In this document: in pieces, positions 44,986-54,369 of the stretch
Numbering within the stretch: position 1 is the first letter of the stretch
Layout: the number at the start of each line of letters is the position of its first letter
DNA from: Eurosta solidaginis
Taxonomy: Eukaryota; Arthropoda; Insecta; Diptera; Tephritidae
DNA length: 64,000 nucleotides
Direction of reading: 5' to 3'
Assembly: GCF_040869045.1 (NCBI RefSeq)
Contig: NW_027136910.1
Location: forward strand, 248,001-312,000
The notes under the pieces: generated by a model
Database searches by the model: none
The model's input: only the letters and a program-made list of their open reading frames with translations
What the model was told of the DNA's origin: nothing
Program-made: the position numbers and the translations under genes

Positions 44986-45595
44986 TATATATACTATATA
45001 TACCACCGATCTTTATGATTTTTTCAGACAACAATATATGCTATATACGTAAGCATTCGTTGAAATTTGAAGCCTCTAGCTCTTAAAATAGGACAGTAAT
45101 AACGAAAAGTTTCTTATCTGAACAATCGGTTGTGGGGGATATATACTATATACACGACCGATCTCATCAATTTTTTCAGACAACAATATGTCCAATATAC
45201 GAAAGTATATGGTGAAGTTTGAAGCTTCAATCTGTTAAATTGAAGAAGATATGACAAAAATCCTCTTTTTCTGAAAAATCGGTTGTATGGAGGATATATG
45301 CTATAGTGGTCCGATCCGGCCGGTTCCGACAAATGTCTAATCGGACACCCAAATACACCCGCTCACCAAATTTTATCAAGATATCTCAAAAATTTAGGGA
45401 CTCGTGTGCATACAAACAGACAGACGGACAGACGGACAGACGGACATGGCTAAATCAACTCAGCTCTTCATCCTGATTATTTCGGTATACTTAATGGTGG
45501 ATATATCTATTTTCCTTTAAGGACTTACAATTTTGGGTTTCGTGACGAAATTAATATACCATTCCATTTTCATGAAAGGTATAAAAAAGCTTTCA
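44985..45595 (+). repeat. Interspersed repeat family A, right part of the interrupted copy
   Basis: It resumes with 'tatactatatataccaccga' and proceeds through 'acaacaatatatgctatata', 'ctgaaaaatcggttgtatgg', a short (GACGGACA)n run and 'atggctaaatcaactcagct' to 'catgaaaggtataaaaaagc'. With 23071-24042 it makes one family A repeat broken by the 21-kb array. Confidence 0.75.
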
Positions 45596-46041
45596 AATTC
45601 TGAAATTTGGTAATATTACAACTTAAGTTTTGCACCTGAAATTCGCGTCGAACTTGTCGAAAATGGTACCCAAAGTAATCCGCGAAAAACCGGTCGGTAT
45701 TATTGCCGCTTTTTTCGTTGTTGCAATTAATTACATGAAAACACATTCTGAATCTTGACGAAAATACGCGTCTTTTGGTACCCCTATCGACATGTGCAAC
45801 CAGTGGCGTAGTGAGGTGGGGTGGTAAGGGGCATCTTTCCCCGGGCGCCACTCAGAGGAGGCCGCTAAATGATCCGCAAAGCAGAACTTCTGGATAATTT
45901 GTATTTTTATTATTACTTATTTCTGGAAAATATTGATTTCTGGAAAAAATTTTCTATACTAAAAAATGCGTGCATATATCCGGAACACTTGCGACAGGAA
46001 TAATTGAAAGCACATATCTTTTTTTCTCACGTTCAACGTTA

Positions 46042-46818
46042 GGTTAGGTTGAACTCCCCGGTCCATGAGGACCTCACATAGACTGATTGAGTCCGTAGTG
46101 TTACCAGAAGTTTGTTTTAACGACCAAACTGAAACACCTTATCAAAAACCTATGTTATAAAATAACTCCGCCCTCTTGGCAAATACTAGAAGCTTCCTAG
46201 GACTTAAGCCAATTGCTGCTTCTAGATCTGGCAGCTGTATCCCTCCTAATAGCTGGAGTCTTAGCCTGGCAAGTACAGGGCACGAGCACAGAACGTGCTC
46301 GATCGTTTCCTCCTCCAACCCGCACTTCCTACATCTGCTATCACTGACCAATCCTAATATAAAGGCATGTGACGCCAGAAGGCAGTGTCCAGTCAGAATA
46401 CCCGTCATGAATCTACAGTCCTCTCTTTTTAATGATAGAAGCAACTTTGTTAGTCTAAGGTTGTAAGACCTATACATAATCTTTGACACCTTACAGCCCC
46501 GTGCTTGAACCCACGCCTACCCCGCTTGGTCGATCATGTGCACCTCTCGCCTTCGCTTAATCTCGCCCAGTCTAATTGAGACGTCTACGGAGCAAGCTAC
46601 AAGGGATGCGCCATTTTTAGCTAGTTCGTCCGCTTTTTCATTCCCATATGCCCTGGGACCCAATGTAGATATATGCTTCTCCCTGCCCCGATTTTCTCTA
46701 GAGACTGCTAACACTCTAACACGCATTTAGATGCTGTGATATGCGAGATTATTGCCTTAATTGCTGCTTGACTGTCAATATAAAAGTTTACACGGTTGCA
46801 GCTTAAGCTATCAACGTT
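46042..46818 (-). mobile_element. 5'-truncated LOA-type LINE insertion with 13-bp target duplication
   Basis: This is the minus-strand 3' part of the same LINE family as 11216-16815, covering RNase H (about 46800-46500) and the CRKCGLEEETIEHVLC domain. The frame 46142-46489 keeps SPRKLLVFAKRAELFYNIGF. ACGTTCAACGTTA flanks it at 46029-46041 and 46819-46831. Truncation from the 5' side and a 13-bp duplication are the expected result of target-primed reverse transcription. It lies inside the hAT element that starts at 45801. Confidence 0.88.
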
Positions 46819-46874
46819 ACGTTCAACGTTACGATGGGAATTATTAAAAAATGTTTTAACATAAACTGTCAAAC

Positions 46875-48068
46875 ATGAATCTGAAACAGAGCGCCAGAAT
46901 ACAAGCGGCCAGCGTTATCGTCGATGGGCTGGACAATGTAGTAGAACACTTAGAACAATTAGCAGAGGAAACTAACACCACAAGTGACACCAGAAGCAAA
47001 GCTACAATTCTGTTGCAAAATATACTAAATTCTAGTTTCATAACATTAATTCATTTCTGGTATGAAATCTTTAGGAGGATTGCTCGTGTGCAGCTCAGAT
47101 TACAAGATCCGGGGATGAATTTTAGAGAAGCCTATCATGATATTAAATCATTAGCGACTGAACTATCCAAAGTTCGAGACACATTACATTAGTTCATTTC
47201 TGGTATGAAATCTTTAGTAGGATTGATCGTGTGCGGCGAGATTACAAGATCCGGGGATGAATTTTAGAGAAGCGTATCATGATGTTAAATCATTGGCGAC
47301 TGCACTATCCGAAGTTCGAGGCACTCTCTGTTAAGAACCAATGCCTCTAACATACCTCTCATTATGGTCTACCCCTGTTGAAACAGCAAGTTTTCTTGAA
47401 CTCCGGTTAGAGGATATTGATGACAATTTGTGATCGGTCACACCTATTGGATGGGGCGAAGCACTGCTACAACAACAACAACAAGCAATAGAAAAAGAGA
47501 AGTATCTTTGTGAAAAATGGGATATTGATATAGTAAAACGTGTAAGAAGGCGCCGCAAGATGCCCGGAGAATCGGCTAGAGATGTTGAGATTTCTCCCGT
47601 TATGAAAAGTGTTCTCGATCGTCTCCAACAAGAAATACGTGCAAAATTTACACGACTAAATTACCTTAATTTTAAATTTGGATTTCTCTTTGACGTTGGA
47701 AATTTGTTAAACAAGGATAATAACGACCTAGAAAGAAATTGTAAGAACTTGGGTGAATTTTATAATACAGATTGCGATGGAACAGAACTTTTTATCGAAA
47801 TATATGACTACAAAATATTACTTCGCAGTACTAAAGAAATTGAACCCAAAACTCCGTTAGAATTACTTACTTTTATAATCTCGTGTGAAGATGTTTTTCC
47901 AAACTTGTGAGTGGTACTTCAAATACCCTTGACTATCTCAGTATCAATTGTCAGCTGCGAACGTTCATTAAGCAAATTAAAACTGATTTTGACATATTTA
48001 CGATCAACGATGAGCCAAGGTCGCCTAAGTGACCTAGCATTATTAAGTGTGGAAAAAGAAAAATTTTA
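46875..48068 (+). pseudogene. hAT transposase-derived pseudogene, zf-MYM1-like (DUF4371/dimerisation type)
   Basis: Three consecutive blocks match the C-terminal half of zinc-finger-MYM-type-1-like hAT proteins (family recognised from pattern). Block 1, 46875-47192: helical segment with SDTRSKATILLQNILNS and RVQLRLQDPGMNFREAYHDI. Block 2, from about 47490: WDIDIVKRVRRRRKMPGESA, then FKFGFLFDVGNLLN, NCKNLGEFYNTDCDG and TPLELLTFI. Block 3, 47920-48068: dimerisation region with SCERSLSKLKLILTYLRSTM and GRLSDLALLSVEKEKF. Blocks 2 and 3 share one frame, broken only by TGA at 47908-47910 where tryptophan is usual. Between blocks 1 and 2 a 143-bp stretch is tandemly duplicated (47043 and 47186), which shifts the frame. 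No zinc finger or N-terminal domain is left. Confidence 0.85.
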
Positions 48069-48115
48069 AATGATACATTTTGATAATATCATTGCTATAT
48101 TTGCTTCCTCAAAGG

Positions 48116-48424
48116 CAACCAAAATGTGCACATAGATATTAGTTTTACTAATGTATTATAATCATATTATTTGAGTAAACTTATCTTCAGCCTACGACTT
48201 TATTGGTTTATTAGTTTTTAAATATATAAAATTATATTGTTTAGTATACAAATAATCACTTGTAATAAATATTATACTTTGTTAAATTTTAAATTTATTA
48301 TTGTTAGATTGTTTTTTGTTAAATATCAAAAATTGAAAATATTTTGTTTAATGGTGTGTTCAATTTATACTTATTATTTAAGAATTCATGAGCCTACCAC
48401 CGGCTTATAATAATTCAATATTCA
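48116..48424. other. Very AT-rich spacer
   Basis: This region contains TTTAAATATA-type sequence only. No feature is recognised. Confidence 0.5.
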
Positions 48425-48640
48425 ATTGTTATGTTTTTCTAAGAGAAACTGAAAAGAAAGAAAGAAACATTTACTGGTATATTGCGATGGTACCATTTCG
48501 AAAACCGCCACGTAATCATCATCAGGCAATTTCGTAATGTTATCAAAGGTTTCACCGAGATTCGAACCGCGAATCAGACGGTGAAACTGCAGTTGCCTTA
48601 ACCCCTAGGCTATCCAGTTTGTATTTGTTTCCTTGCTTAA
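48425..48640 (-). mobile_element. tRNA-derived SINE (family 2)
   Basis: The minus strand starts near 48625 with CTGGATAGCCTAGGGG, which contains an A-box (TAGCCTAGGGG). The B-box is GGTTCGAATCTC about 35 nt further on. GTTTCACCG and CGGTGAAAC form a 9-bp stem around the B-box region, and the cloverleaf is not complete, so it is not a functional tRNA gene. The body continues with 'gattacgtggcggttttcga' toward 48430 and a (TTTC) microsatellite. RNA polymerase III transcription is expected for this class. Confidence 0.7.
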
Positions 48641-48679
48641 CTCAGTTTATCTCATTGCCAATTGAGTCAATATAATTTA

Positions 48680-48789
48680 AAAACCCTACAGTAGGAAAAA
48701 TTAAAAAGGAGCACTACGCAAATTGGAAGAGATGGTAAGCCTAAAATCTTTTCGGAGGTTATCGTGCCTTCAATTTATTTATTTTTTAT
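48680..48789 (+). mobile_element. 3' part of a tRNA-derived SINE (family 1) inside an LTR remnant
   Basis: 'ttaaaaaggagcactacgca' followed by 'aattggaagagatggtaagc' and 'cggaggttatcgtgccttc' matches the 3' part of the complete minus-strand SINE at 63105-63478. It ends in an AT-rich tail and abuts LTR sequence beginning 'attcagtgtagcaa'. Confidence 0.75.
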
Positions 48790-49194
48790 TCAGTGTAGCA
48801 ATATCTCCTTTATTTACAACTTTTCTGTAGTAGTACTGATTCATTATTCCTTAGCTTGTACTGCTTTTATACCCTCAGACACCTTTTTCACCCATTTCTC
48901 ATAAGCTCTAGACTTTTCTCGAACAGCTGCTTATTTATGTCTCCTTTATGTATCTGATATTTATGTTTCTCTTCTAGTTATATGCGTGTGTATGTGTGAG
49001 TAACAACTTCTGCTCTTAGCTGCCGAGTACATATATGTATGTATGTGAAATATTCTATTTGTTGTTAGCTTAGCGGATTACATGTATGTGTGGCAGCTTG
49101 CTTTGGTGTTTACATGTGTGGCTGCTTACTTTGCTATTGTTGTGCATTTATTTACTAGCAGCATAGTGATGTCTAGATGCCAATATTCGTCACA
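48790..49194 (-). mobile_element. 3' LTR (partial) of a deleted Gypsy-type element
   Basis: In element orientation the LTR starts TGTGACGAATATTGGC at 49194, directly after a purine-rich tract, and runs leftward to about 48790. There it is cut by SINE sequence. The TGTGACGAAT terminus corresponds to TGTAACGAAT ends of the LTRs at 9391 and 53719. The opposite end of the same LTR type is seen at 50788-50885. Confidence 0.7.
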
Positions 49195-49210
49195 CTGCCC
49201 TCCACCTAAG
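49195..49210 (-). promoter_or_regulatory. Polypurine tract of the Gypsy-type element
   Basis: On the minus strand, CTTAGGTGGAGGGCAG lies immediately before the 3' LTR start TGTGACG. This is the position and composition expected for the plus-strand primer of an LTR retrotransposon. Confidence 0.65.
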
Positions 49211-49234
49211 ACAAATCTATCGATCCAACCGCTG

Positions 49235-50735
49235 CTAGCCTCTCCAAATGAACCACCCTTCTATTTCGTGGTTTCTCAATTTTTGGATGCTTTCATTAGG
49301 GTTGGCCAATGTCAGTGTTTTTCGCGCAGGTACATTCGGTTTTGATTTGTTTGTCCCATTCGTTCCATCAATTTTTGCCCGATCTACTGCCTTCGACTTT
49401 TGTGGCCCTTGTCTAATCTTCTCCACCAACACCCGCTTACTGCATAACCCCTTCTCAAAGCTGAAGTTAAATGGTACATCCTTGTTTTTATATCGCATAA
49501 CCATCCCCTGCATATCGATCCTGATGCCATGGTCAACTAAGAAGTCTACACCCAATATGACTTCATTTGATTACTCTGTCACTCCGCTTTTCTGATCCTT
49601 TCAGTACCTACAATACTGTGTTCACTCAGTCTGGTCTTTCTACTTCCACACGGCGTGCTTTGAAAGCTGGATTACACGGAAGCGATGCTGTTTCCTGAAT
49701 CAGTGCATGTGATACCGTTTCTGCGAATGTAGGTTTTGGGTTTGCGTATGTCGCTCGCTTCGTTTCCACGTCGCGTATGCCGTTTATAAAGCTCTGAATT
49801 ATTTTTACCCTCTCTGTGTATTCTACGGGTGTGTCCGAATTTGTCAGAAGGGCCAGCCTTTCGTCATCCGACGCAAACTCCTGCGAAGTCTCATTCGCTT
49901 TTTGGAAGCGGTTTTGCAACTAAATTTGGTATATCTGTTTCCTATGCCTTCCGTAACGTCTCTCGACAGTGTCCATCAATGCTTCATAACTGTTCCGTTC
50001 GTACTCTGGAATAGTCTGTAAGATTTCAGCTGCAGGCTCTTTCAATACCACGATTATTGCAGCAACTTTATATTCAGCATCCCAGTTGTTCACTGCTGAC
50101 GTCTTCTCAAATTGAAGCATAAATACCTAGAGAGGAACAGAGCCGTCAAAAGATGGAGTTTTTACCTTCGGATTGGTCGCTGGAACAGCTGGGCGATTTA
50201 TTTGCAACTTCCGTATTCGACCTCTTAAAGCATCTACTTCGGCCCCGATTTTTTCCTGTCGACCACTGAAACCTTCATGGAACTGGGTTACTTTCTCTTG
50301 ATATACGGACTTCCTGCCCTTCAAGTTGTATAGAAACCTGAGATGATAACTGTGCTGAAATTTGTGCCGACATTTCGGATATACGTGCTTCTGTGTTTCA
50401 ATCCTGGATGCTATTTGTGACGACATTTCTGGAAAACGTGCTTTTCGTCGTGTCTCCTGCAATCCCAATTGAATTGCCATATTTGTGGATTGTACAGATA
50501 CTGCACTCAATACCATGTTCAAGTCTGTGTTCGCCATTGTCTGTGCTGTCTCCTTCAATTTTGTTGTCTCATCGCCATCAAGATGAAAGACATACGCTTC
50601 CCCGTTGATCCCTTCCGATTCCATTGCCTCTCGTATTCGTGCTTTTAGCTCGGATTTATTGCCGGTTGTATTCAACCCACGGTTCTCCAACTCCTTTCTG
50701 AGCTCCAGGATCTTCAAATCATCCAACTTGGCCAT
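49235..50735 (-). pseudogene. Gypsy-type gag with SAP domain, joined to a protease remnant; pol deleted
   Basis: From ATG 50735 one frame runs 370 codons to 49626, broken by stops at 50127-50129 (TAG, tryptophan expected) and 49920-49922. The first 40 residues are a SAP-type domain (LKILELRKELENRGLNTTG and KSELKARIREAM), which usually binds nucleic acid. The capsid-like part follows: VKTPSFDGSVPL, NNWDAEYKVAAIIV, then ERRYGRHRKQIYQI and RVKIIQSFINGIRD. No zinc knuckle is present; it was lost with the protease N-terminus. In another frame, 49235-49555 keeps the second half of a retropepsin (LGVDFLVDHGIRIDM). RT, RNase H and integrase are absent before the polypurine tract. The element is a deletion derivative and cannot move alone. 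Confidence 0.82.
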
Positions 50736-50787
50736 GTCCTTGTTTGCCTCTCAAATTTGTTCAACAATTCCTCTTCTGACACAAATT

Positions 50788-50885
50788 GTAACGAATTTTG
50801 GAAAATTGTGATTATTTTGCACCTTCTGTTACCGTTGGAATGCTCAACTGTCGAATAAATAACTCAAATATTCAGTATATTTAGC
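50788..50885 (-). mobile_element. 5' LTR fragment of the same Gypsy-type element
   Basis: TGTAACGAATTTTGG starts at 50788, the inner edge next to gag. The fragment continues through 'gaataaataactcaaatatt', shared with the solo LTRs, to 'attcagtatatttag' at about 50885, where SINE sequence begins. The rest of this LTR is missing. Confidence 0.7.
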
Positions 50886-51490
50886 GGCCACCGTCGTGTG
50901 GTTGTTGTTGTTGTTGTTGTCGCGATAAGGTTGCTCCCCGAAGGCTTTGTGGAGTGTTATCGATGTGATGGTCCTTTGCCGGATACAAATCCGGTACGCT
51001 CCGGTACCATAGCACCATAAAGGTGCTAGCCCGACTATCTCGGGAACGATTTATGTGGCCACATTAAACCTTCAGGCCATTCCCTCCCTCCCTACCCCCA
51101 AGTTCCATGAGAAGCTTGGGGTCGCCAGAGCCTCGTCTGTTAGTGAAACAGGATTCGCCGCGGATAGGTGAGGTTGACAATTGGGTTTGGATAAGCTATA
51201 TATTGCGCTGGCAACCTGAAAGGTTGCGCTACACAGCCCTTGAATCTGGTATTTTAGTCGCCTCTTACGACAGGCATACCTACCGCGGGTATATTCTGAT
51301 CCCCTAACCCGCTGGGGTACCGTCGTGTGGTGGTAGCGTGCTCCGCCTACCACACCGAAAATCGTGGGTTTAACCCCCGGTCAAAGCAACATCGAAAATT
51401 TACAAAAAAAAATTTTCAATCAGAAAAAAAGTTTTCTAAGCGGGTTCGCCCCTCAGCAGTAATTTGGCAAACACGAGTTTCTAGCATTTT
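50886..51490 (+). mobile_element. 5' part of a tRNA-derived SINE (family 1), interrupted
   Basis: The A-box region GGTAGCGTGCTCCGCCTACC and the B-box region GTGGGTTTAACCCCC lie at 51330-51380, followed by 'ttctaagcgggttcgcccct'. All match the minus-strand copy at 63.1-63.5 kb. A 416-bp retroposon (50903-51318) splits the head from its first bases at 50886-50902. Confidence 0.75.
50903..51318 (-). mobile_element. Complete 416-bp (CAA)n-tailed retroposon with 13-bp target duplication
   Basis: On the minus strand it starts ACCCCAGCGGGTTAGGGG and ends in (CAA)n. ACCGTCGTGTGGT flanks it at 50890-50902 and 51319-51331. It has no coding capacity. A 13-bp duplication and a simple-repeat tail show retroposition. 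It is inserted in SINE family 1, so it is younger than that SINE copy. Related copies: 5890-6025, 21574-21774 and 22037-22446. Confidence 0.88.
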
Positions 51491-51735
51491 TTCATGTTTT
51501 GTTGCAATCTCTTTGATGTTTCATATAAACTGAAGTCCGTGTAGTACTTTTATTACTTTTGCACATGTCGGTGATAATAAACGGTTAAAACGTCATTGAA
51601 GGGGGAAGCCGGATGGGCCTCGGCCTTTCAATTTTAACAGAAACTCCTATATCCTTCGCAAAGTTGATGCATCCTGTGATGGCTGATGTACAGCAAAGTT
51701 AACTGCTTCAAATACAACACGGTTCTTTCATTGGA
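51491..51735. other. Spacer, nothing recognised
   Basis: This sequence lies between the SINE piece and the RT relic. There is no feature that I can support. Confidence 0.4.
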
Positions 51736-52015
51736 AAAGTTGTATATTAACTTCAGGGTGTTCTTCGCTGTTATATCCATGCCAACACGTGGCTGACAAT
51801 CTACCTTTCTGACAGGACCCAAAAAGTTCTAATCAAATGCACCCTCGGAATCGTTGGATGTATCATCCGGTGCTGCCCAAAGAATTGACCCATGCCTTTT
51901 GCTCTTTCCCCTGTTTATAAATCACTTACCCAGATTGTGGCGCATTCCCATGCTATAATGTATGCGGATGATGTAAAACTTTGTCCACCTATTGTAGTTC
52001 CGATAATCGCTTCCT
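51736..52015 (+). pseudogene. Jockey-like LINE reverse transcriptase relic
   Basis: The plus strand encodes TWLTIYLSDRTQKVLIKCTL (about 51784-51845). After a frameshift comes SLDVSSGAAQRIDPCLLLFP, corresponding to the usual SSGVPQGS and GPLLF motifs, then LFINHLPRL. After another shift comes MYADDVKLCPPI (about 51959), containing the catalytic YADD. Flanking RT and endonuclease are absent. At least two frameshifts make it a relic. Confidence 0.72.
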
Positions 52016-52231
52016 TAAATCTTCTGTAGGCTGGTTTGGAGTCTTAAATTGCTCTAAATGTAAGTGTTTAGGCAACAATAGTTTTTGTTGCTAATGCAAA
52101 CTACCGACAACGATGTTGAGACTTACGAAAATTTAAGTTGCTGCGAGTAGCTCAATAAGAAACGATGCGATGCTGGCTGTGGCTTACGATTCAATAATAT
52201 TATTTTTTTTCTTCTTTTCTCTCTATTCTTA
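52016..52231. other. Spacer before a hAT miniature element
   Basis: No feature is recognised apart from a T-rich run near 52200. Confidence 0.4.
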
Positions 52232-52239
52232 GTATTAAT

Positions 52240-52431
52240 CAAGGCGAATTCATTACAGGTGGTGTTATCCCATCAGCTGTTTGCTTCCTCTTGATAATTT
52301 TCCATACAAAGCCTTGTACTACAACACGTCAGTTAATCGAAATCAATGAAAATTTTATTTTGACTTGACATTCTTCCGTACGGCGAATTGGTTGAATTCG
52401 CTTTGCCACCACCTAGTATAGATTCGCCTTG
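52240..52431 (+). mobile_element. 192-bp hAT-type miniature transposon, TSD GTATTAAT
   Basis: Inverted termini: CAAGGCGAATTCATTACAGG on the left and, as reverse complement of the right end, CAAGGCGAATCTATACTAGG. Both continue into GTGGTG. The 8-bp duplication GTATTAAT is at 52232-52239 and 52432-52439. There is no coding sequence. The 8-bp duplication indicates hAT-type mobilisation. Confidence 0.9.
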
Positions 52432-52439
52432 GTATTAAT

Positions 52440-53014
52440 TACAGTGTTGCTTACTAATGTATTCAAATAGATTTTTGTACTAAGGACAGTACGAGCAATT
52501 AGTATATGGAATATACAGTGACGTTTACTTAGAAACTATTAAGTAAAATTCAGTTGTGACCGAACAGTAAGCATATGACACTCTACCGAGTTCAGGCAGT
52601 TTTGAAACCCTATATACTTCATTGTGCTTTATATAACAAAATCATATAAAGCGGATTGAGTAAATAGAAAAGCAATTTTTAATATTTGCACTACGCGGCC
52701 TTGATTGGGACTAAAATCATCACCTTCCACCATACAGAAGTAGGCTTTTCCTTATCCACTTATTTAGTCTGGAAAATCGAAGAATATTACTAGGTGTATT
52801 CTTTCTCCATATAATAGGTTCATTAAGCTGTTATAATTGGAAACACGTATGGAAATGTCATGTTATAAAACTTAATAAACTTTTTGGATATTTTTAGGGG
52901 ACACCTGGTAATTACGTACTTATTTACTTTATTAAAGTTAACACAGACACAAAGCAGTCGACTACTGCAGACGAAATACAATATACATAAATAACAAGAA
53001 AACAAATAAATAAA
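52440..53014. other. AT-rich non-coding region
   Basis: Nothing is recognised between the hAT miniature element and the foldback element. Confidence 0.45.
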
Positions 53015-53018
53015 TTAA

Positions 53019-53400
53019 GTTAAACGGTTTTATTGAAAGCAATACTTACATAAAGTAATAATAGTGCTAAAAGCTGGAAAATAATTAGGTAGGTCCTAGG
53101 TACTAGTCATCACACTGCTCATCAATGTAGGGCGTTGATCAGACAATTAAATAAACGCGTTGCCCGCGTCAAATTTTTATTGATAGTCATAAGTAAGACC
53201 AACTGAAATTTTATTAGGTTATGCTACGCCTCACATTTTTAGAAATTTCACGCGCCCAACGCTTCTATTTAATTGTCTGATCAACGCCCTAGATTTATTA
53301 GGAGTGTGATGACTAGTACCTAGGACCTATCTAATTATTTTCTAGCTTTCAGTATTATTATTACTTCATGTAAGTATTGTTTTCAATAAAACCGTTTAAC
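53019..53400. mobile_element. 382-bp foldback element flanked by TTAA
   Basis: Two arms of about 150-170 bp are inverted repeats of each other, starting GTTAAACGGTTTTATTG and ending CAATAAAACCGTTTAAC, with a central loop of about 60 bp. TTAA flanks it at 53015-53018 and 53401-53404, which fits a TTAA target (piggyBac-like mobilisation, inference). The ends do not show the CCCT start common in piggyBac. The partial copy at 2747 starts at the same base after TTAA. Confidence 0.85.
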
Positions 53401-53404
53401 TTAA

Positions 53405-53718
53405 ACATTTTTTTTTTTAATTATTTTATTTTCAAGTGTTTAGTCTTTATTTAATTGCCTGTTATTTCTCATTCTATTTAATTCATTCTCTCTCTCTCTC
53501 TTGGCTGACAATTGTTACAATTTAAGTCCTCAATGCATAATCCTTCCAAAAACCTTACTCGACTCTGTGCCACGTATGCGCACCCGGGAAGTTAGCACCC
53601 CAAAGTGCAGCACGCCAATTTTTTTTTCGGAGTTCTGGGTTTATTTTGAAGAGTTCTAGAGTTCCCTAGGGGTGCGAAGAGTTCTGTAACCCTACTGGGT
53701 TTTTTTGTTTAAATATAT
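53405..53718. other. Non-coding region with a TC microsatellite
   Basis: (TC)n lies at about 53488-53502. At 53630-53700, 'agagttccctaggggtgcga' precedes 'agagttctgtaacccta', and related sequence recurs at 54300-54345 beyond the solo LTR. No gene. Confidence 0.5.
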
Positions 53719-54229
53719 TGTAACGAATTTACTTGCAAATCATCTTATTTGCAACCTTCTGCTAAGTTCGAATCACCAAACTGTTGAATAAATAACTCCA
53801 ATATTTAATAACGCAAAATGGTCTTTATTAAAGTACTTCACAATAAATAACTTTACTATTGCCCAACAGATTGCGTGCTTAATCAAAACTGCTTCCAGCG
53901 CCTCTATTGTTGAGGCCTTTTATACTCTTTGATTTCCTCGATGCATCTTCTAGGCGCTTCTGTTCTCGAATCTACTAGTTGGTTATCTGTTATAATTATA
54001 CTATAGATGTACGTGTATAGCTCTCCTATGCGCGTGTGTTTGTGAGCGACACTTCCACAATTATAATAGCATATCTCAGATAAGATATCTGCATGTGTTT
54101 GTTGCTTATCCGCTGCGTATACTTACATATGTGTAGGCATAATGACTGAATTATTGATGTGCATTCACGTCACTGCTTAGCATTGGCTTAGAGATGACAG
54201 TACCCCTAGTGTTGCTAATATTCGTTACA
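53719..54229. mobile_element. 511-bp solo LTR, TSD ATAT
   Basis: It begins TGTAACGAATTTACTTGC and ends GCTAATATTCGTTACA. ATAT flanks it at 53715-53718 and 54230-54233. It is the same family as the solo LTR at 9391-10609, but shorter. No internal element remains nearby, consistent with LTR-LTR recombination. Confidence 0.88.
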
Positions 54230-54369
54230 ATATTTTTAGGGTCCAGCACCCCTTTCACGCAGAAAAAAGGTTCGGAACCGATTTCTAGTAGAAAAAGAAG
54301 TGCTCTGGAGTTCCCTAGGGGATGCGTAGAGTTCCGCAACCCTAATGTTGCAAACCGCAGACGTTTCAA

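Larger units (their letters stand above)
45801..48115 (+). mobile_element. Degenerate hAT element of the zf-MYM1-like type
   Basis: A hAT-like 5' terminus, CAGTGGCGTAGTGAGG, starts at 45801. About 1.07 kb downstream (0.3 kb without the LINE insertion at 46042-46818) the transposase remains begin. The matching 3' terminus cannot be found after the last coding remnant, so the right end is approximate and no 8-bp duplication can be shown. Confidence 0.6.

Noticed and set aside
48530..48630. A functional tRNA gene on the minus strand
   Set aside because: A-box and B-box are present, but the acceptor and T-stem pairing are incomplete and the sequence continues into a SINE body.
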